A stretch of 64,000 nt of DNA from Protonemura montana (Eukaryota; Arthropoda; Insecta; Plecoptera; Nemouridae). Made by a program: the position numbers and the translations under genes. Shown here in pieces: positions 48,812 through 61,796 of this stretch. Each line of letters opens with the position of its first letter. Position 1 is the first letter of the stretch. Where the stretch lies: the NCBI GenBank assembly GCA_947568835.1, contig OX387605.1, positions 16,558,418-16,622,417 of the forward strand, given 5' to 3'. The notes under the pieces are model-generated. The model was not told where the DNA came from. It saw nothing but the letters and a program-made list of their open reading frames with translations, and ran no database searches.

Positions 48812-50154
48812 TGGTGATTATATAAAGCATGGGTTTCGGTGGTGTGAGCCAGTCAATGGTTAATGATTGATCGCGATGTGCTGTATCGGTTAGCTTTTAA
48901 AGCTTATATGCTCCGATTGAAACATAACCTAAATATTAAAAGGATTTTTGGCCGTTAAATTAGGACTATAACCTCCAAAGCCCTCCAATCCATTGACGCC
49001 GACCGATTTTCGCTTACGATCACCTGTATACAATTCGTGTAACTCGCAGCAGGTTCGTGACTTGGAAGCCAGCAATTTTATTTATAAGCAAAGGCGGCAA
49101 AAAGGGGTTTAAGTGTATTCACATTTAATAGCTTTTTTCAATTTCGCGAAGCCCCTCAAGTTAGCTTCTTGACTGACGCATTCTACACAATAAGCCTAAA
49201 TGAAAATATTCCCCGATAAATTGAAATTAATTCATGACAAATTGTTCAAACAACAATTTAAAACGTCTTCGCAAAGCAAGCCGCAGCGACGAGAGCACGC
49301 CGTGGCTAGCCAGGGTGGTAAAGGGAGAGGGTGGCGGTGCTAGGGGTGCATAATGGACGCAGCAAGGGTGTCTGTGACACTTTGCATGCGCTGCGGCCTG
49401 CCTAGCTACAAGGCGCCCGTCGCGGCGCTGCGCGTCCCCTGCGGGGGTTGGCAGCGCTGCGACGCCGAATATTGTTTCCCGCCGTCGCGTCGATTGAAAA
49501 TATGATCCGTGTCGCGCGTTGTGCCTAACACCACAACGCAGCCCCCCCTTTCCCTTGTTTGACAGACGCTCGACAAGCCAGAAGCACGGGTACACTTTAG
49601 ATGGAGGAAAACTGAGGAAAATCATAATTAAGTCACGGATAGCTAACAACGAAGTTTGTATTTATTTCATGGGTTTTTTTTAAGTCAGCAAAAGGTGGCT
49701 AAGGAAAATGCGTGCAAGTGTAAACCTGGTCAATATTTACTCTGAATTACTAGAGATTCTTTTATGCCATTTCCCTATCCCGTGATTTTTCATTGAGGGT
49801 AGGAAAAATCAGCATTCCACAAGGATAAGGCTTTAATGTAGCCATATAACATCGTTAGGATGAGGGAGCGGCTCACGCACGTCCGGCGAGTATACCTACG
49901 CACTGACGCAGTAGTTCATCAGACATGTACAATAATCAAGGAAAAGCAGATCGACCAAATCACCGACGCGCTTTCCTCCTTTTCCGCAAAGCTACTGAGT
50001 TATTTGCTTTAGGGGGAAATCGTATTGCTCCATTCTCGGACGGCATGTTTTTATGGAACCGGGCTGGTTTTCAATACCTAAAGCAAGCGGAAAAGTGGTT
50101 AATTAAATTTTTGAAAAGTATGAATGAGTTGGAAACTTAGCGTTGTGCTCTTTT

Positions 50155-50179
50155 CCGAATGATGTATTTCCAGGTAAAA
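50155..50179 (+). other. Weaker recursive splice candidate at 50173|50174
   Basis: The gatgtatttcc stretch ends in AG followed directly by GTAAAAA. The polypyrimidine part is short, and this site lies only 193 bases before the better candidate at 50366. Confidence 0.22.
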
Positions 50180-50343
50180 AAACAATGGACATTTATTTGA
50201 TGCTCGATATTTCCGCCGGCTAAAAACACAGGTCAAAATAAAACGCCGATTCGATTTCTAGCAATCAAAGTTGCTTTTGAAAGTTAGCTGGTTATTCTAG
50301 TTAACTTCGTGCCCCAGAATTTTAGATTGTTCTTTCGCTAATG

Positions 50344-50373
50344 TGTTTTATTTTCTTATTTTTCAGGTAAATC
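50344..50373 (+). other. Strong recursive splice candidate at 50366|50367, possibly a 62-nt exon
   Basis: Tttattttcttatttttc forms the best polypyrimidine tract in the window, ending in AG and running directly into GTAAAT. Alternatively it is the acceptor of a 62-nt exon (50367-50428) ending at CCA|GTGAGT. That exon would be open in the phase left by exon 1 (phase 1 in, phase 0 out), but 20 open codons are not statistically compelling. Both readings make this the best splice signal in the intron. Confidence 0.4.
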
Positions 50374-51390
50374 TACTTCATTACTCGTTTTTCTTCTGAA
50401 AGCGACGCCAGTCTCTAGCGGCCAGCCAGTGAGTAATACAAATTACATGAAAAATCTTCAAGAATAGAAAATACATCTTCTTTTAGTTTTGATACCGTCT
50501 TCTCGCGCCGTACTATTCGAACGAAACTATGCCATCAATCTGGAATAGATTTATTGACTGGGATAAGTCCTGTCTCTTTCTTCCATAGACCGTACTAGAT
50601 AAATGCATTACCTTAATGCCACACGAAGCTCGGAAATATACTTTTGCATAATAGAATGCATGATATTTCAACCACCAAATGCAATATTCAGCAAAAAATG
50701 TGCCCGCTATGTCGATATTGCTGAGAAATGGTCCTCTATAAGTGACGTCAACCAACTTTAAAAAAACAGATATTTCCTTTTAAAAAATTATACCTAGCCT
50801 CTATTGCTATTTGAACCAGCACATTTACATCCAACAGAAAATTAATCAACAAAGTGGTTAGAAACTAAAAATAATTAGAGCGATAGCAGCGTAATTGTTG
50901 TCAACACGATGCGCTACAACACCAATTTTAGCCCTGCCATTAAGCAACCGCGATCGTAATTCTTCACCAAGATTCTAGAGATACACCCCCTAAGCTGCAA
51001 AACCACGTAATTTTCTATTATTTAAAAAAAAATGCCTCTCCAAATCGATTTTCGCTCGTGCCAGTAAGTTCCGCTTGGTGAGTTAGCAATTAGTAGCATT
51101 GGCAGATGGATCTCCGTTCACGCAGCCAGTGAATTTAGAGTCAAACCAGCCATCCATATGCCTCCTACCATGCGTACGCCGACCGATACGCGTCGTGTTA
51201 AACTAACCTTATACGTTGCGTATCGTTACAATGAAACAGATCAAACTGTTTTAGTATAATAGAGTTTCCAAATAAGCCACAAACTGCTATGTTGTGAGGA
51301 TTTCGAAGAGCCATCCACATATAGAATCCATTCTAGGGGACGCCAAGTTTCATTGTGGCTACTCCTTCAGACAAGAGGAACCATACGAGT

Positions 51391-51430
51391 AACAAACAAA
51401 CAACTAGACAAACAAACGGACAAACAAACA
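51391..51430. repeat. (ACAA)n-like microsatellite
   Basis: Imperfect aacaaacaaaca units interrupted by ctagac and cggac. Confidence 0.85.
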
Positions 51431-51768
51431 TGGCAGCATCAAAGCGACAATCCTTTGATGCAAAACTGGAACTGGAGCGTAACGAACTTTGACCCTTTAA
51501 GTTGCAGTTGTTTCGAGCATGTCGTGGCCACGTGCATATATGGAAAATGCATTTCACACCGCAAACGCGAATACAGATTTTCCGGTGGAGGACGATCTAT
51601 TTGGTTCTTGAATCCAAGCAATTCTAACAAGAAATCGTCGTTGGATTTCATGCAATAGTTTTCCAAGGTATCCCCGGACGCGTGGGTCGGTTGTTTTATT
51701 TTCGTTAAGTGGCTGCCTGCTAGGTAATGGCGTAGGCGGGACGAGGTGCGATATAAGTAAGCAGCCCC

Positions 51769-51793
51769 CTGTCTCTGTCTCTGTCTCTGTCCC
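51769..51793. repeat. (CTGTCT)n repeat, four units
   Basis: Hexamer ctgtct repeated, followed by a partial unit. Confidence 0.9.
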
Positions 51794-52273
51794 ATTCGCC
51801 ATTAGGCTGTGGAAAGGCGACGGTTTTTCTGTAGCATCCTCTCGACTCGAGTTCGTCTTCAACGTAGATCCCACTATCTTTTCTGCGCTCGGAAATGTGT
51901 CCTGCTTATATTCGTAAATGAGCTAGGTCTTTGTAAATTGCGAATAGACCTTCTTATTCAAGTGTGAATTGATATTTTCACATGGAAATTCGTGAAACTT
52001 ATAGGGTCAGACTGAACTAAAACTCCCCGAGTCCAAAAGTTCACTTATTTTGAAACTGCAAGTAAATTTCAAGAGGATTGAATTTAGCTCTCAAGAGTAA
52101 AGCATAGCTCGGAAAGTTTTTCTGCTGCATAGCAATTCCGATTAGATCTTCACGTGGAGATTTGCGAGCGTCGGTAAAGAAAGCAAAGTAGCTGTACTTA
52201 GTGCGTGAGTGCAGAAATTGCCAATTTCTTCTATCCCCGCGTTCTCTTTTCTCCTCGCGCTTGTCCTTTCTTC

Positions 52274-52303
52274 GAGCGTCTCGCGGCGCGTCGCGACGCC
52301 GAG
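52274..52303. repeat. CGTCGC patch with 12-bp palindrome
   Basis: Contains gcgtctcgcggcgcgtcgcg then acgcc. The palindrome GCGTCGCGACGC at 52288-52299 exactly matches that at 23179-23190. Confidence 0.7.
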
Positions 52304-52927
52304 CTCCTCTTGTGCCCCGCCAGCCAACCAGCCAGTCAGCCACCCCCCAGCACACACCTATACACACCAGTTGGGTCTGCCAGGTCATTTGAATAAACGT
52401 TTTGCAAATTCAGCACCAGATTTTGGAACGAGGGACCTCGGATGCTTATTATGCATGCAGTAACGGTCTCTGAAGCCGTGAAAATAAGCCGCTCGCCCTC
52501 CACCTCCACAAGTAACCCCCCGACTCGCCCACCCCCACCCCCACGTGACACCATTCTCTCTACGTGAAGAGTGAGAGGAAGCTGGGCTAGGGGTTGTACA
52601 TCGGTATATCCTAGTTTGCAAATTCACTACGATTAAATACATAAAATTATAAACTTTTCACCATTACCCAAGTTCAGTGCTAACCTAAATTTAGTCTTAT
52701 TATATTATTAAACCATAACTTCTTAGTTATGCTACGAGGATATTGCGTAAAACTATATTATGAATTCCGTTTCCAATAAACTGGCTCTTATATTGTAGTA
52801 GCATACACTCACGGCCCACCACTGTGGGGGTAAATAGAGGATGGGAATTGCTACTGGAATGGTGGAAGTTATTGAAAAAGTAATAACATGTCTGGCAGGT
52901 TTGATGGAGTGAGATGTGAATGCTGGA

Positions 52928-52949
52928 GGGGGGTGGGGGGGGGGGGGGG
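52928..52949. repeat. G6-T-G15 tract
   Basis: A six-G run, a single T and a 15-G run. About 70 bases downstream, at 53020-53039, C-rich ccacccccaacccacccc is partly complementary. Confidence 0.9.
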
Positions 52950-52957
52950 TGCCATTA

Positions 52958-53020
52958 GCAATTGATGCACCCTTATTGAGAGAACGTTTTATTTCCTTAT
53001 TACGTGACTGCATCAATTGT
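52958..53020. repeat. 12-bp inverted repeat with 39-base loop
   Basis: Gcaattgatgca (52958-52969) and tgcatcaattgt (53009-53020) are complementary at 11 of 12 bases. With the flanking G tract and C-rich stretch they could extend a hairpin. The unit may be a small palindromic insertion, but no target duplication was seen. Confidence 0.6.
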
Positions 53021-54637
53021 CCACCCCCAACCCACCCCATCACTACACCCAAAATAACCTGCCTTGTACAGTACCCATCACAAGTCTGACATTGATGATA
53101 AAATCCAGAATCATGTGCTGAAAGTACTAAAGATGTAGAAATAAGCTCCCGGTATCGTTTATTCACAACTAATTTCAAAAATTGGCGGCGATATACCACC
53201 TACTTTCAGCATTACAATTATCCTATATGTGACTCTTGTCGACATGTCTTTATTTAGTTTTCCTCACGCCAAGCATTTTATTGTTTCGCTGCGCTGTACT
53301 TATCAAAAAAGGCCACAGTTTCGTAACTGCATTGAAACAATCTCACTAATGGCTCATGGTCTCTAATTGCGAGCTTTATTTTTTTCACGCTTTAAAACCG
53401 TGAATGGTGAGGTATTAAAGTCCAAGGATGTATAAAACACAGTTCTGCTAAACGTTTCGCCCATTCCTCATTTATTCCGCGCTACTACTATATTTGAGAA
53501 CGTGTAGTCCGGGGAGTTTAAGATTAGTTCCTTGTAGTACTTGAGAATTACTTGGTTCTACCCAATCCAGTGTAGCGCTTATTTTATGAGGACAATGGTA
53601 CGGATTGCAAACAATGTCGCCAGTTTCACGGCGCATTGTTTGATTTACTGCAACTCGGTCAAGTAACTTTGCACAAGCTTGAGATAAGGTATATTGTTCA
53701 AGATGCACGACCTAGCGACCCGCCATTGTCTCCCTCACTCCCTCGGCGATTGCAATGCTGCGCACGAAGTGCCCGCCGGTGATAGCCGCCATTTTTTAAA
53801 TTAACTCGTTGTTCAAAACTCGTATGCGAAAAACACCATTCGGCGTAATTTCATTTGAATTTTACGATCTTTTATAATGAAATGTATGACAATGAATTCG
53901 TATAGTTTTTTTTCGCATACATTAATTTGTATTTTAATATATTAATTCCTTAGCATTTTTTTCCGTTTCAAAAGTTTTAACCTGAAAAATTAATATAATT
54001 ACTAAAGTTTGCACACCAGAGAATTATATATCTACTGGTACTGAATGTAAAAGTTCGTGAATGGTGCATCTAATTCCCAGTTTGTGCGTTACCCAGGGAG
54101 TTTGAAAATCTACTGCACTCTGCTCTATTACAGATAGTTATTGCATTTGCGAATTCTGCTCTCTCTATCTCTTCTCTCACTCTCTTGTTACACCATACAC
54201 TATAATTTTCAATGAAAGGCACAGATATAGCTATATATCAAATGTGTAATAATATTTGAAACTGACGTTTGGCAAAAGCTTTCCCCTTAATTTGCAGAGA
54301 TGCTTTTGGTTTTGAGTTCATGCTACTTCATTAACCTCGTGTTATGAAAAACTCGGTGGGACAGAAAAAAAGAAAAAACCAGAATGGTATGTTAGTTTGA
54401 TGTACTTTTGAGATCCTTTTTTGAGGTTTTTCGACAGTTTCACAGTTTATACTTTACACGTTAAGATACTGACAGTAAACCATGTTGATAATAAGGAAGC
54501 TCACTCTAATCCTTTTAATTAATTAGTTTCATGTTACTAGCAAGGCACACCATGTGAATACACGTGATAGTTGACGAAATACATAAAAGTGATTTCCTGC
54601 AATTTAATATACCACACACACACATCCTTAGCTTCCT

Positions 54638-54653
54638 CCCCCCCCCCCCCCCC
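54638..54653. repeat. C16 homopolymer
   Basis: Sixteen C follow cttcct, as at 20628 the run abuts a pyrimidine stretch. Confidence 0.9.
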
Positions 54654-57600
54654 ACAAGTGAACTTCGGAACATCTATCTTATCACGAGTCCGCGAGAGCT
54701 TTATGCAAGATCCCACAGGATGCCAGCGAAATTCAGTACGAAGTCCACCCATCCTGTAACTTGATAGATAGTGGGGTGCAAAGTATCTAGGAGTTTAGAA
54801 CACCTTTATTTTGTGATAAAAACGTTCTTTACTTGCCTCTTCTGTACGGGTCTATCAATTTCAATCAATCTCCATTATGCGAATGATCTCGGCGTTTGCA
54901 TAAATTGGCAAGATTTATGACAGCTCGTTGAATAGTGACCTTTCTGAGCACAATATAGTGACCTTTACGGGGATAGCCTGACCAGCTGCCGCCAGGAGTT
55001 TTAATTCCAATTGAAATATTTATTTCACAGAAAGACACGGGCAGAAAATGAATTGACTGAATGAAACCAAACTGAAATGAAAGGAATCAATCGTGAGCAA
55101 TTGAAAGGCGCGATTGGAAAAGCGGTGGCTGGAAAAATTAGTCTCTATTCTTTTCACCACGCAATATTTCATTAATTTGCAAGCGTATCTTGAGCGGCCG
55201 ACGTTCGAGGTTGCGTTTTGCTTTGCGCTTGACCCTAGATTATGGAAATGTCAATTATAAGTATGGCTGACGTACAAAGTCAACCGCGCGTAACACCTTA
55301 CAAGAGATCCCACACCTTCCCTGTTGGCCGGCCCTTGCAGAGTTCGAGATAAGTACGCAAAGTCTGGGCGTGATGGATTGCTCGAATATCGAATTAATAA
55401 TAAACGCATACATTTTGGATGCTCTGTAATGTTTAAAATACTCACAAACAAATGGTAAGCTACGTATCGCGTGTTCTTTGAGCAGCGGCGAAACTCTTTG
55501 CCTTCCTTCAGCTTGGGTTGTTATTCTCTCTAGAGTTTGCCATTTAATTTGAGTGGGTTTTTTTTTAGATGCCACGCTGTGTGTGTGTGTGCAGAGAAGA
55601 TTTGCCTCAGAAACTTTTCTCCCAATAATATTATATCGTTCCTTCGTTTCTCCAGTTCTGCGTTTCAAAAATTCGCCTCTCTTCGCATCGCGTCGAATCC
55701 ATCCGAGCATTCCTCGACTACTTACTTGATAGAAGTCGAGACGTCGTCAGAATATCAAATCGATCTCTTCTCTTTCATCTCACTTCAGCAGATATCAATA
55801 TTTTATGAAACTCTTAGTTTATCTTCGTGCGTTCGGCATTCACACTAGCTACCTGCTGTTTGCTTATCAAGCCAATATCCCTTTTCGAAGAATTGGGACC
55901 TAGAACCCCGGGGTTTTCATAAGCCCACCGCGGTTTTACCTCTAAATTGCATGGCGTAGTTTTTTAAATCACTCGTTTCCCTCGATCGGCCATCATTCAT
56001 TCAAGAGGTTAATAATTTTCATATCGATTTCTCTTTCGCTCGTTAGCTGTAACGAGACACACTTCAAGCGACCGCATAATTTCTCTTCGTTTGTTTCTCA
56101 ATAATTCACAAGCGTTCATTCATTCATGTTTGTTGAACAAAACTAGCTCATTTTTGACATATCGACGTGAAAGAAAAGATGAATGTTCTCACTCTGACAT
56201 AAAAAGTCAACTTCCAAAGCTTCGCGGCTTTCGTGAAACATATTTTCCGGGTCATTTATTTCAAAACTAACTTTTTGTCGTCCTGTTGCGTTTTGAATGG
56301 CTGAAGAAAAATTCGTGGAGAGCCCGTGAAAACCCAGACAGCCACTTGTTAAATGATAGCCGCGAACATTAACTGCATCCGACTTGTTCCGACTGCTTCG
56401 CTGGTCCAGGGCAAACATGTCAACAATTGCTCGCACTGCAATTTGCAATGGAAATTCGCGTCCCGTTGCCGCGCCCTGCCCGGTGAAAACCTTGCTTGTT
56501 TTCGGGCTTTTCCTGCCTGCGCACACACCTGATCCCAAAACGTACAACGCCATATCGACCGTTCCTGCCACTGTTTCCTGGAACACTCCTGGCGCTAAAC
56601 GATTTCAAAGCCGATGGAGTTTGCAATTTCAATTGATTGTTCATAATATGAATTGTGTTTCCAGAATTTTGTAGCAAATTGAATTGAATTTCGTTTTGTT
56701 AAAATATTAAATGTGTTAGTTACTTAATTTCCTATATTAAATTGTAACAAAGGCACTTGTAAGAATTCACTTTACTTGACCATGGAGAAAGTCAAATATA
56801 ATTTTTCTCAGAATCTAGAAAATGCCCAAGCCTCTTTGACCAAACCTTCGTGTTTATTGAATACGAAAGAGTTGGTGTAATTATAGTAATCACCTACGGA
56901 TCCTGATAAACGCGTTAACACCTTACCTTATACGTGCGTACGCGCGATTGCGTAAGACATTTGATGAGTTTTTCGTGGTTTATTACAAAGATCCCATGGT
57001 TCAAGTAATTACACCGGAGAAGGACGGTGCGGTACCCACCTACCATATACCTATCGTACGGGCAAGCGGTCGCGCCTTGGTAAAGCCTTGCTGCCGACCA
57101 GCAGGCTAGTTATCCTCCGAAGTCCATTAACACGATTCCATCCTTTGACCCTGCCAGTAATTTCACAGTAACCGAGAATTAAAATTTTCAATTAATTCCC
57201 CCCTAACTTACGTGATGAGTGAGGAACTTAGAAAAAAATCATTAAACTTTTTTTTCGACTTGAAATCGTGTTCAACATCCTTTGATAGGTAAATTTATCG
57301 TATTATATGCCCGATGGTCGCGGACTTGCGAATGGATTAAGCTGTATCTGTGGAAGGATTCGGTAAATCATTGGATTTAATTAATTATTACAACAAGTTC
57401 TGCGTGCCGAGGCATAATTCTGCTTTGCAAAGACGCTATTGATGCTTTAACTCGTGTATAGCCACGTTATACAAAACATGGGCCATAGAAACACTGCGAT
57501 CTACCAATAAATTGATCCCTTACGTTCTCCGACGATGCTGACAGTGCACAATTATTTCGCATGATTTTATGTTGGCTTGCGAACGGTCGCGTGAAATGGC

Positions 57601-58239
57601 GATAGAATGATTTGTATCTCATTTCAATTTAAGCATGCCAATTTTATTAAATATCCGATAACAATTATTTCCGGATAATTTAAATTATGCATCCCCGAGT
57701 GTGCCGTGTAAATCGCATTTCCCTGCATATTTTGACCCAATTAATTTTGAAGTTTTTGCTTACTAACGATTGCAATTACAACGATGTGATGGGAATGGAG
57801 GTTATGCATTTATTTTGAATTGTCGAAAAAATGTTTGACGTTGTAACGCACGGTGTGTAACTGTCAGACATTTTACCTGCTTCATAAATATGTGTAGCCA
57901 GCTATAAATTAATAGTTATCGCTCCAGGGAGTGGCTATAATCATATATTCACTCGAATTCAAAAGCTTCATATTTATATAATAACAATCAAATTTATAAA
58001 ATATTTCACATGTATGCAAATTTTAGGGTGGTCATGGGGTATCACTTTTCCATCAATTAAATTTAGTGCACGCCAAAAATTTTGATTACAAACCCTAAAA
58101 AATAAAAAAAACCGTAGCTAATTGCGTTCAGTAAAAACAAAAAAAAAAACATTGCTTTGACTTTGAAGTATAGGGGCACTTTTCCTAAATTCTCCGTCAT
58201 CCCAGAGCGCAGTTCACAGCAGTTTTAATCGCGCCACAT

Positions 58240-58276
58240 CGCATCGCAACGCATCGCAACGCTATACGCAACGCAG
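58240..58276. repeat. 10-bp tandem repeat (gcatcgcaac)
   Basis: Two perfect units and partial flanking copies (cgcaacgcag). Confidence 0.85.
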
Positions 58277-60884
58277 TGCGTGCGTCCTAGTGTGCGAAAC
58301 TCCAAACCTCCGCGGTCCAATTACTCATCGTCATCCAGCTAAATATAGATCCTAATTCCCATTTTCCATATCCAAGTGCCACCATCATACCTGTATTGCC
58401 ACCATGCGCACGTGCCCGCTACGCCAGCCACCCTCTCTGCCACATAATATTTACTTCGCACTTTATAGTCATGGTTACTAGTAATTGGGATTTATTACTC
58501 CCAGGACTAGACTTCCATTAATTTTACGCAATCATAAATGGTTGAGTTTATTCGACGCCCTGGCGCTGTGAGCAACAGGACGATGCAAGGTTGGTGCCCA
58601 GTATTTAGAAGACCTTGCAATAATTTACATTGCAATTTGTAATCGTGTGGTTTTATTGCTGACGCTTTTGACTATAGGAATTAAAGAAAATTGTGGTATT
58701 GAAAAGTGACGCGCTGCTCCTCCGCCAAGGTTATTTGGATAATATTGTACTTGTTGGTTTAGATAGATTTATAAATGGATTCTCGTTATCTGGAAGAGTT
58801 ATTGAATACCTTTAAGGTTGTTTCATACTTTTAAACTTTTTTTGCCCATTTTCAATCCGTTCCGTTCGTCATTCTCATTTTTTATATACTCTTTTAATCT
58901 ATTTCTAAACGAAAACTGTAGGTTTTGGAATATGAAACTATATTAAAATGATCTGATTTATTATTAGCTTTCACTCAAAAAGTGAAGAAACCGCACAATA
59001 GTCGCCAGCAGCGCTAAAAAACAATGTTCCCACTATTAACCTTGGCGAACTTCCACCCCAAAATAGTTCCGTCAATGGTGTGTCTGAAGTGACGGTAGCT
59101 GCACGTGTTTTGACGAATTAGCGATGCAAACACAGGCGATTGACCCCCGCTAGGTGCGAGGTGGCATATTACGCCACGGAATTATGCGGCCAAGGGCTCG
59201 GCGACTCGCACGATGATGAACGGCAGTCAGGCGACGCGATCAACCATCTACTGTCTAAGCACCCAAACCAAAAACGCGGGTAGCTATGGAAGAGTGAAAA
59301 GTTTTTGATTAGATTTTCACGTTTTTCCATCGCGCGCGGCGAACGACGAGCAGCGATGTAACCCGCGCGGTCTCTATTGTACAAACTTCTACACAAATGA
59401 TGATAGTTAAGTTATGCCTATCCTTTTTTTTTGGTGAATGTTATCAAGATTATGAAAATTGGAAAAGCAATGTGATATTGAAACGTCCTATTATAAAATA
59501 AAGGGAAGACAAAAAATGTATTTCGTTGTTATCGTGCATGTGAACAGAAATTGCGCTTGAAAAATGAAATAAAAGGATGGACATTTTTTTCTGTCATTAG
59601 TACATCCTCGCCATGTTCGAGCTCATAGAAAAGTCAAAAATAAAATGTCAGGAGGTCTATAGAATCGTTTTTTTCCGAACCAGAATGTTTTTTTTGTTTT
59701 TTTTTAGCACGGGCATATGTTTACCTATACTTTCATGGAGGTTTTATATGAGAAAGTTAAGCCAACGTTAATTACAAGCTTGTGGTTAAGCGCCAACGCT
59801 TCTAATTTTTCCAAACATGGTTTTTATTTTGATTGTGGGATGGCGTTGAACTGCTATTTGTCTTTACACCGAAGAGATTCGATTTAGTGTCGTTTATTCG
59901 CCAAGATCTCGCCGCCATCGCTGATGTTTTCCACTCTGGGCTACTTTAAAGGGCTCGCAGCTCAGAGGGCGCCAGGCCTGCCAGCCCTTCTTGCACCCGG
60001 TGCGGGTGATTTATATAGTTTGAGGGCCCACTTAGGCCCTTGTATCGATTAAGTACAATCGGTCATGCTTCTGACAGACTGAATATGAGAAGGCGAATCG
60101 ATTGAAAGGGGGAAAATGATTTATTTTCTAGGGTTTGGCAACAATTTGATCGGGTTTTCGTCAAAGATGTGAGAGTCTGATGTTTCTTTTCACACCTTCT
60201 TAGGAAATAATATGGTTTGTGAGATGTAGATCTTTGCATCTATTAAATGTGCCACTTTTGGAGTTTGAAGTTTGGCATGCATTTTTAAAACAGCCAGTAG
60301 CATTTTTCTTTTTCGTTTTTTTTGTAACTAGAAATGTAGGCATGCAATTATTTCATCTTAAGGGGGTTGTAGTGCCTCCGTCTCTTTTCCTGGGGGATCC
60401 AGAGAATAGAATCCTATTTTTTATTCTATAATTGGGGTTGGTAACAACTGTTTCAGAAACTAAAAAAATTCTCTTTTAGTGCACATTTTCCGGAAAATCC
60501 ATTCTAAAAAATATATATTTAAAAACTGGATATAAGTAAAAAGGGAATCTTTTCAAAATGGTTGGCTCATGTATTTTTTATGTGTTGTTTGTTAGATTAA
60601 CAGACTGAACAACCTTTGGGATCCACAGCTGCTATGAAAACTCTGTTTTTTTTTTCTTCTGGAAAACATTGAGAAAATGCCTTGTATATGCTCTTTTTCA
60701 ACGCGTGCAACAAAAAGAAAAGATACAATTTTTGATTTTGAAAAGCGTCAATCTGTTGCCAATAGTTTGATGAGTCGCCTAGTATTTGTTCCGTCGCAAT
60801 CGGACAAGTGGTATGGCTGATTAGATGTTTACAGTAAACCCAGATATAGACCAGGTAAGCTCCCACTCCAACAGCCTTTATGCT

Positions 60885-61271
60885 GTTCTACCATAGCACC
60901 AATGTTAAACTGTCTTTGCGAAAAATAGCCGCCAAATGGCAACTTTTCCGACAAAAGTACAGGATCTAGGTGGAGACATTGTTGTTTGGAGTGTTAAGAC
61001 TTTTTATCTCGTTTTTTCTCGCAGATTACTCGTATTTGAGATAGATTCACACTCAATTAATCTGTATTAATAGTAAACTCAGCGATTGATGTACAGGAAT
61101 CGATACTTTGATTAATTATTATTAAATTATAGAGGTTTGTAAAAAAGTGCGGCCGCAAGCGCCATCGTGTGGCACCTATCGTAACCACACGTTGCCGGCT
61201 CGTTTGCTCAGCAGCAGAAATTAAAAAATCAACGCTGGCCCTCTGACTTAAACTCCAAACTCAGTGCTTAT
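60885..61271 (-). repeat. Interspersed repeat, copy B (inverted relative to 8331-8706)
   Basis: The reverse complement aligns end to end with 8331-8706, including identical blocks gatggcgcttgcggc, gagtaatctgcgag, gtctccacctag and tttttcgcaaagac. The two copies differ by substitutions and small indels, so both are old. The outer ends are near ctcagtgctta and ctaccatagcacc. No open frame is conserved between them, which fits a non-autonomous element. Confidence 0.8.
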
Positions 61272-61796
61272 ACTGTAAATACGTAACACATATTAAAAAA
61301 AACAGAGAACATACGCATGAATATACGCACACATACTTTCCATTATTTGACTTTATTGTTGGCTATTTCTGTTCCATCCTGCAAAAAGAACAGTTTTCTG
61401 CAAATATTTTCAATTCAAAAACGTCTAGTACGCATATGCCGTAATTAATGCCGAATGCATGCACGCCACCGGTCATAAATGTGCAAAACGCAATTAAATA
61501 TAATGAAATATCATCATTACCACAGTTCGTTTCTCATCTAAATTAATATTTATACACCGTTGTTATTTTCACTATACGTATGCGCAGGCTATTTACCTGC
61601 AATGAGTGTGTACATGCCTCTCGTACATGCATTGTGAATTCTCTCGCCATGTACACAGATTTTTCCAACAAGGTAGATTATAATGCGTAACTACAGTGCG
61701 TTAGTGCTAGCTGCTCGGGGAATATTTATAGAGAACTCTGCTCGGCGCTATGAATATTAACGATGTCGGATTAGGCTGTTGAGTGTTAAAGGTATA

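Larger units (their letters stand above)
45780..50172. other. Non-coding intronic stretch after the retrotransposon
   Basis: No gene is supported. It contains a 12-bp palindrome gttggtaccaac (47032-47043), CpG-rich patches at 47480-47530 and 49421-49492, a CT microsatellite and a short CCGCCG triplet patch (47212-47224). The open frames in the CpG patches run on both strands and reflect composition. Confidence 0.5.
50430..52927. other. Non-coding intronic stretch
   Basis: No gene is supported. It includes a CAAA-type repeat (51391-51430), a CTGTCT repeat (51769-51793) and a CpG-rich patch with the GCGTCGCGACGC palindrome (52288-52299). Overlapping open frames between 52041 and 52640 on both strands reflect C-rich composition. 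Confidence 0.5.
53040..60884. other. Non-coding intronic stretch
   Basis: No gene is supported. Open frames of about 150 codons on the minus strand at 55255-55710 and 56143-56586 overlap plus-strand frames and show no family signature. Contents include a C16 run, a GT repeat near 55578-55592 and a gcatcgcaac repeat (58240-58276). Confidence 0.5.

Noticed and set aside
49227..49649. 140-codon minus-strand frame in a CpG-rich patch
   Set aside because: Explained by GC-rich composition with few stops; no domain seen.
52753..53199. 148-codon minus-strand frame
   Set aside because: It runs through the G15 tract, giving a proline run, and matches nothing known.
55255..55710. 151-codon open frame on the minus strand
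   Set aside because: It overlaps an open frame on the plus strand, has no recognisable domain and lacks splice or promoter support; likely chance.
56143..56586. 147-codon open frame on the minus strand with an overlapping 96-codon frame on the plus strand
   Set aside because: Mutually overlapping frames in a less AT-rich stretch suggest composition. No family signature was seen.
60597..60866. 89-codon minus-strand frame beside repeat copy B
   Set aside because: It looked vaguely protein-like, but I could not tie it to any transposase or host family and it has no partner at copy A.
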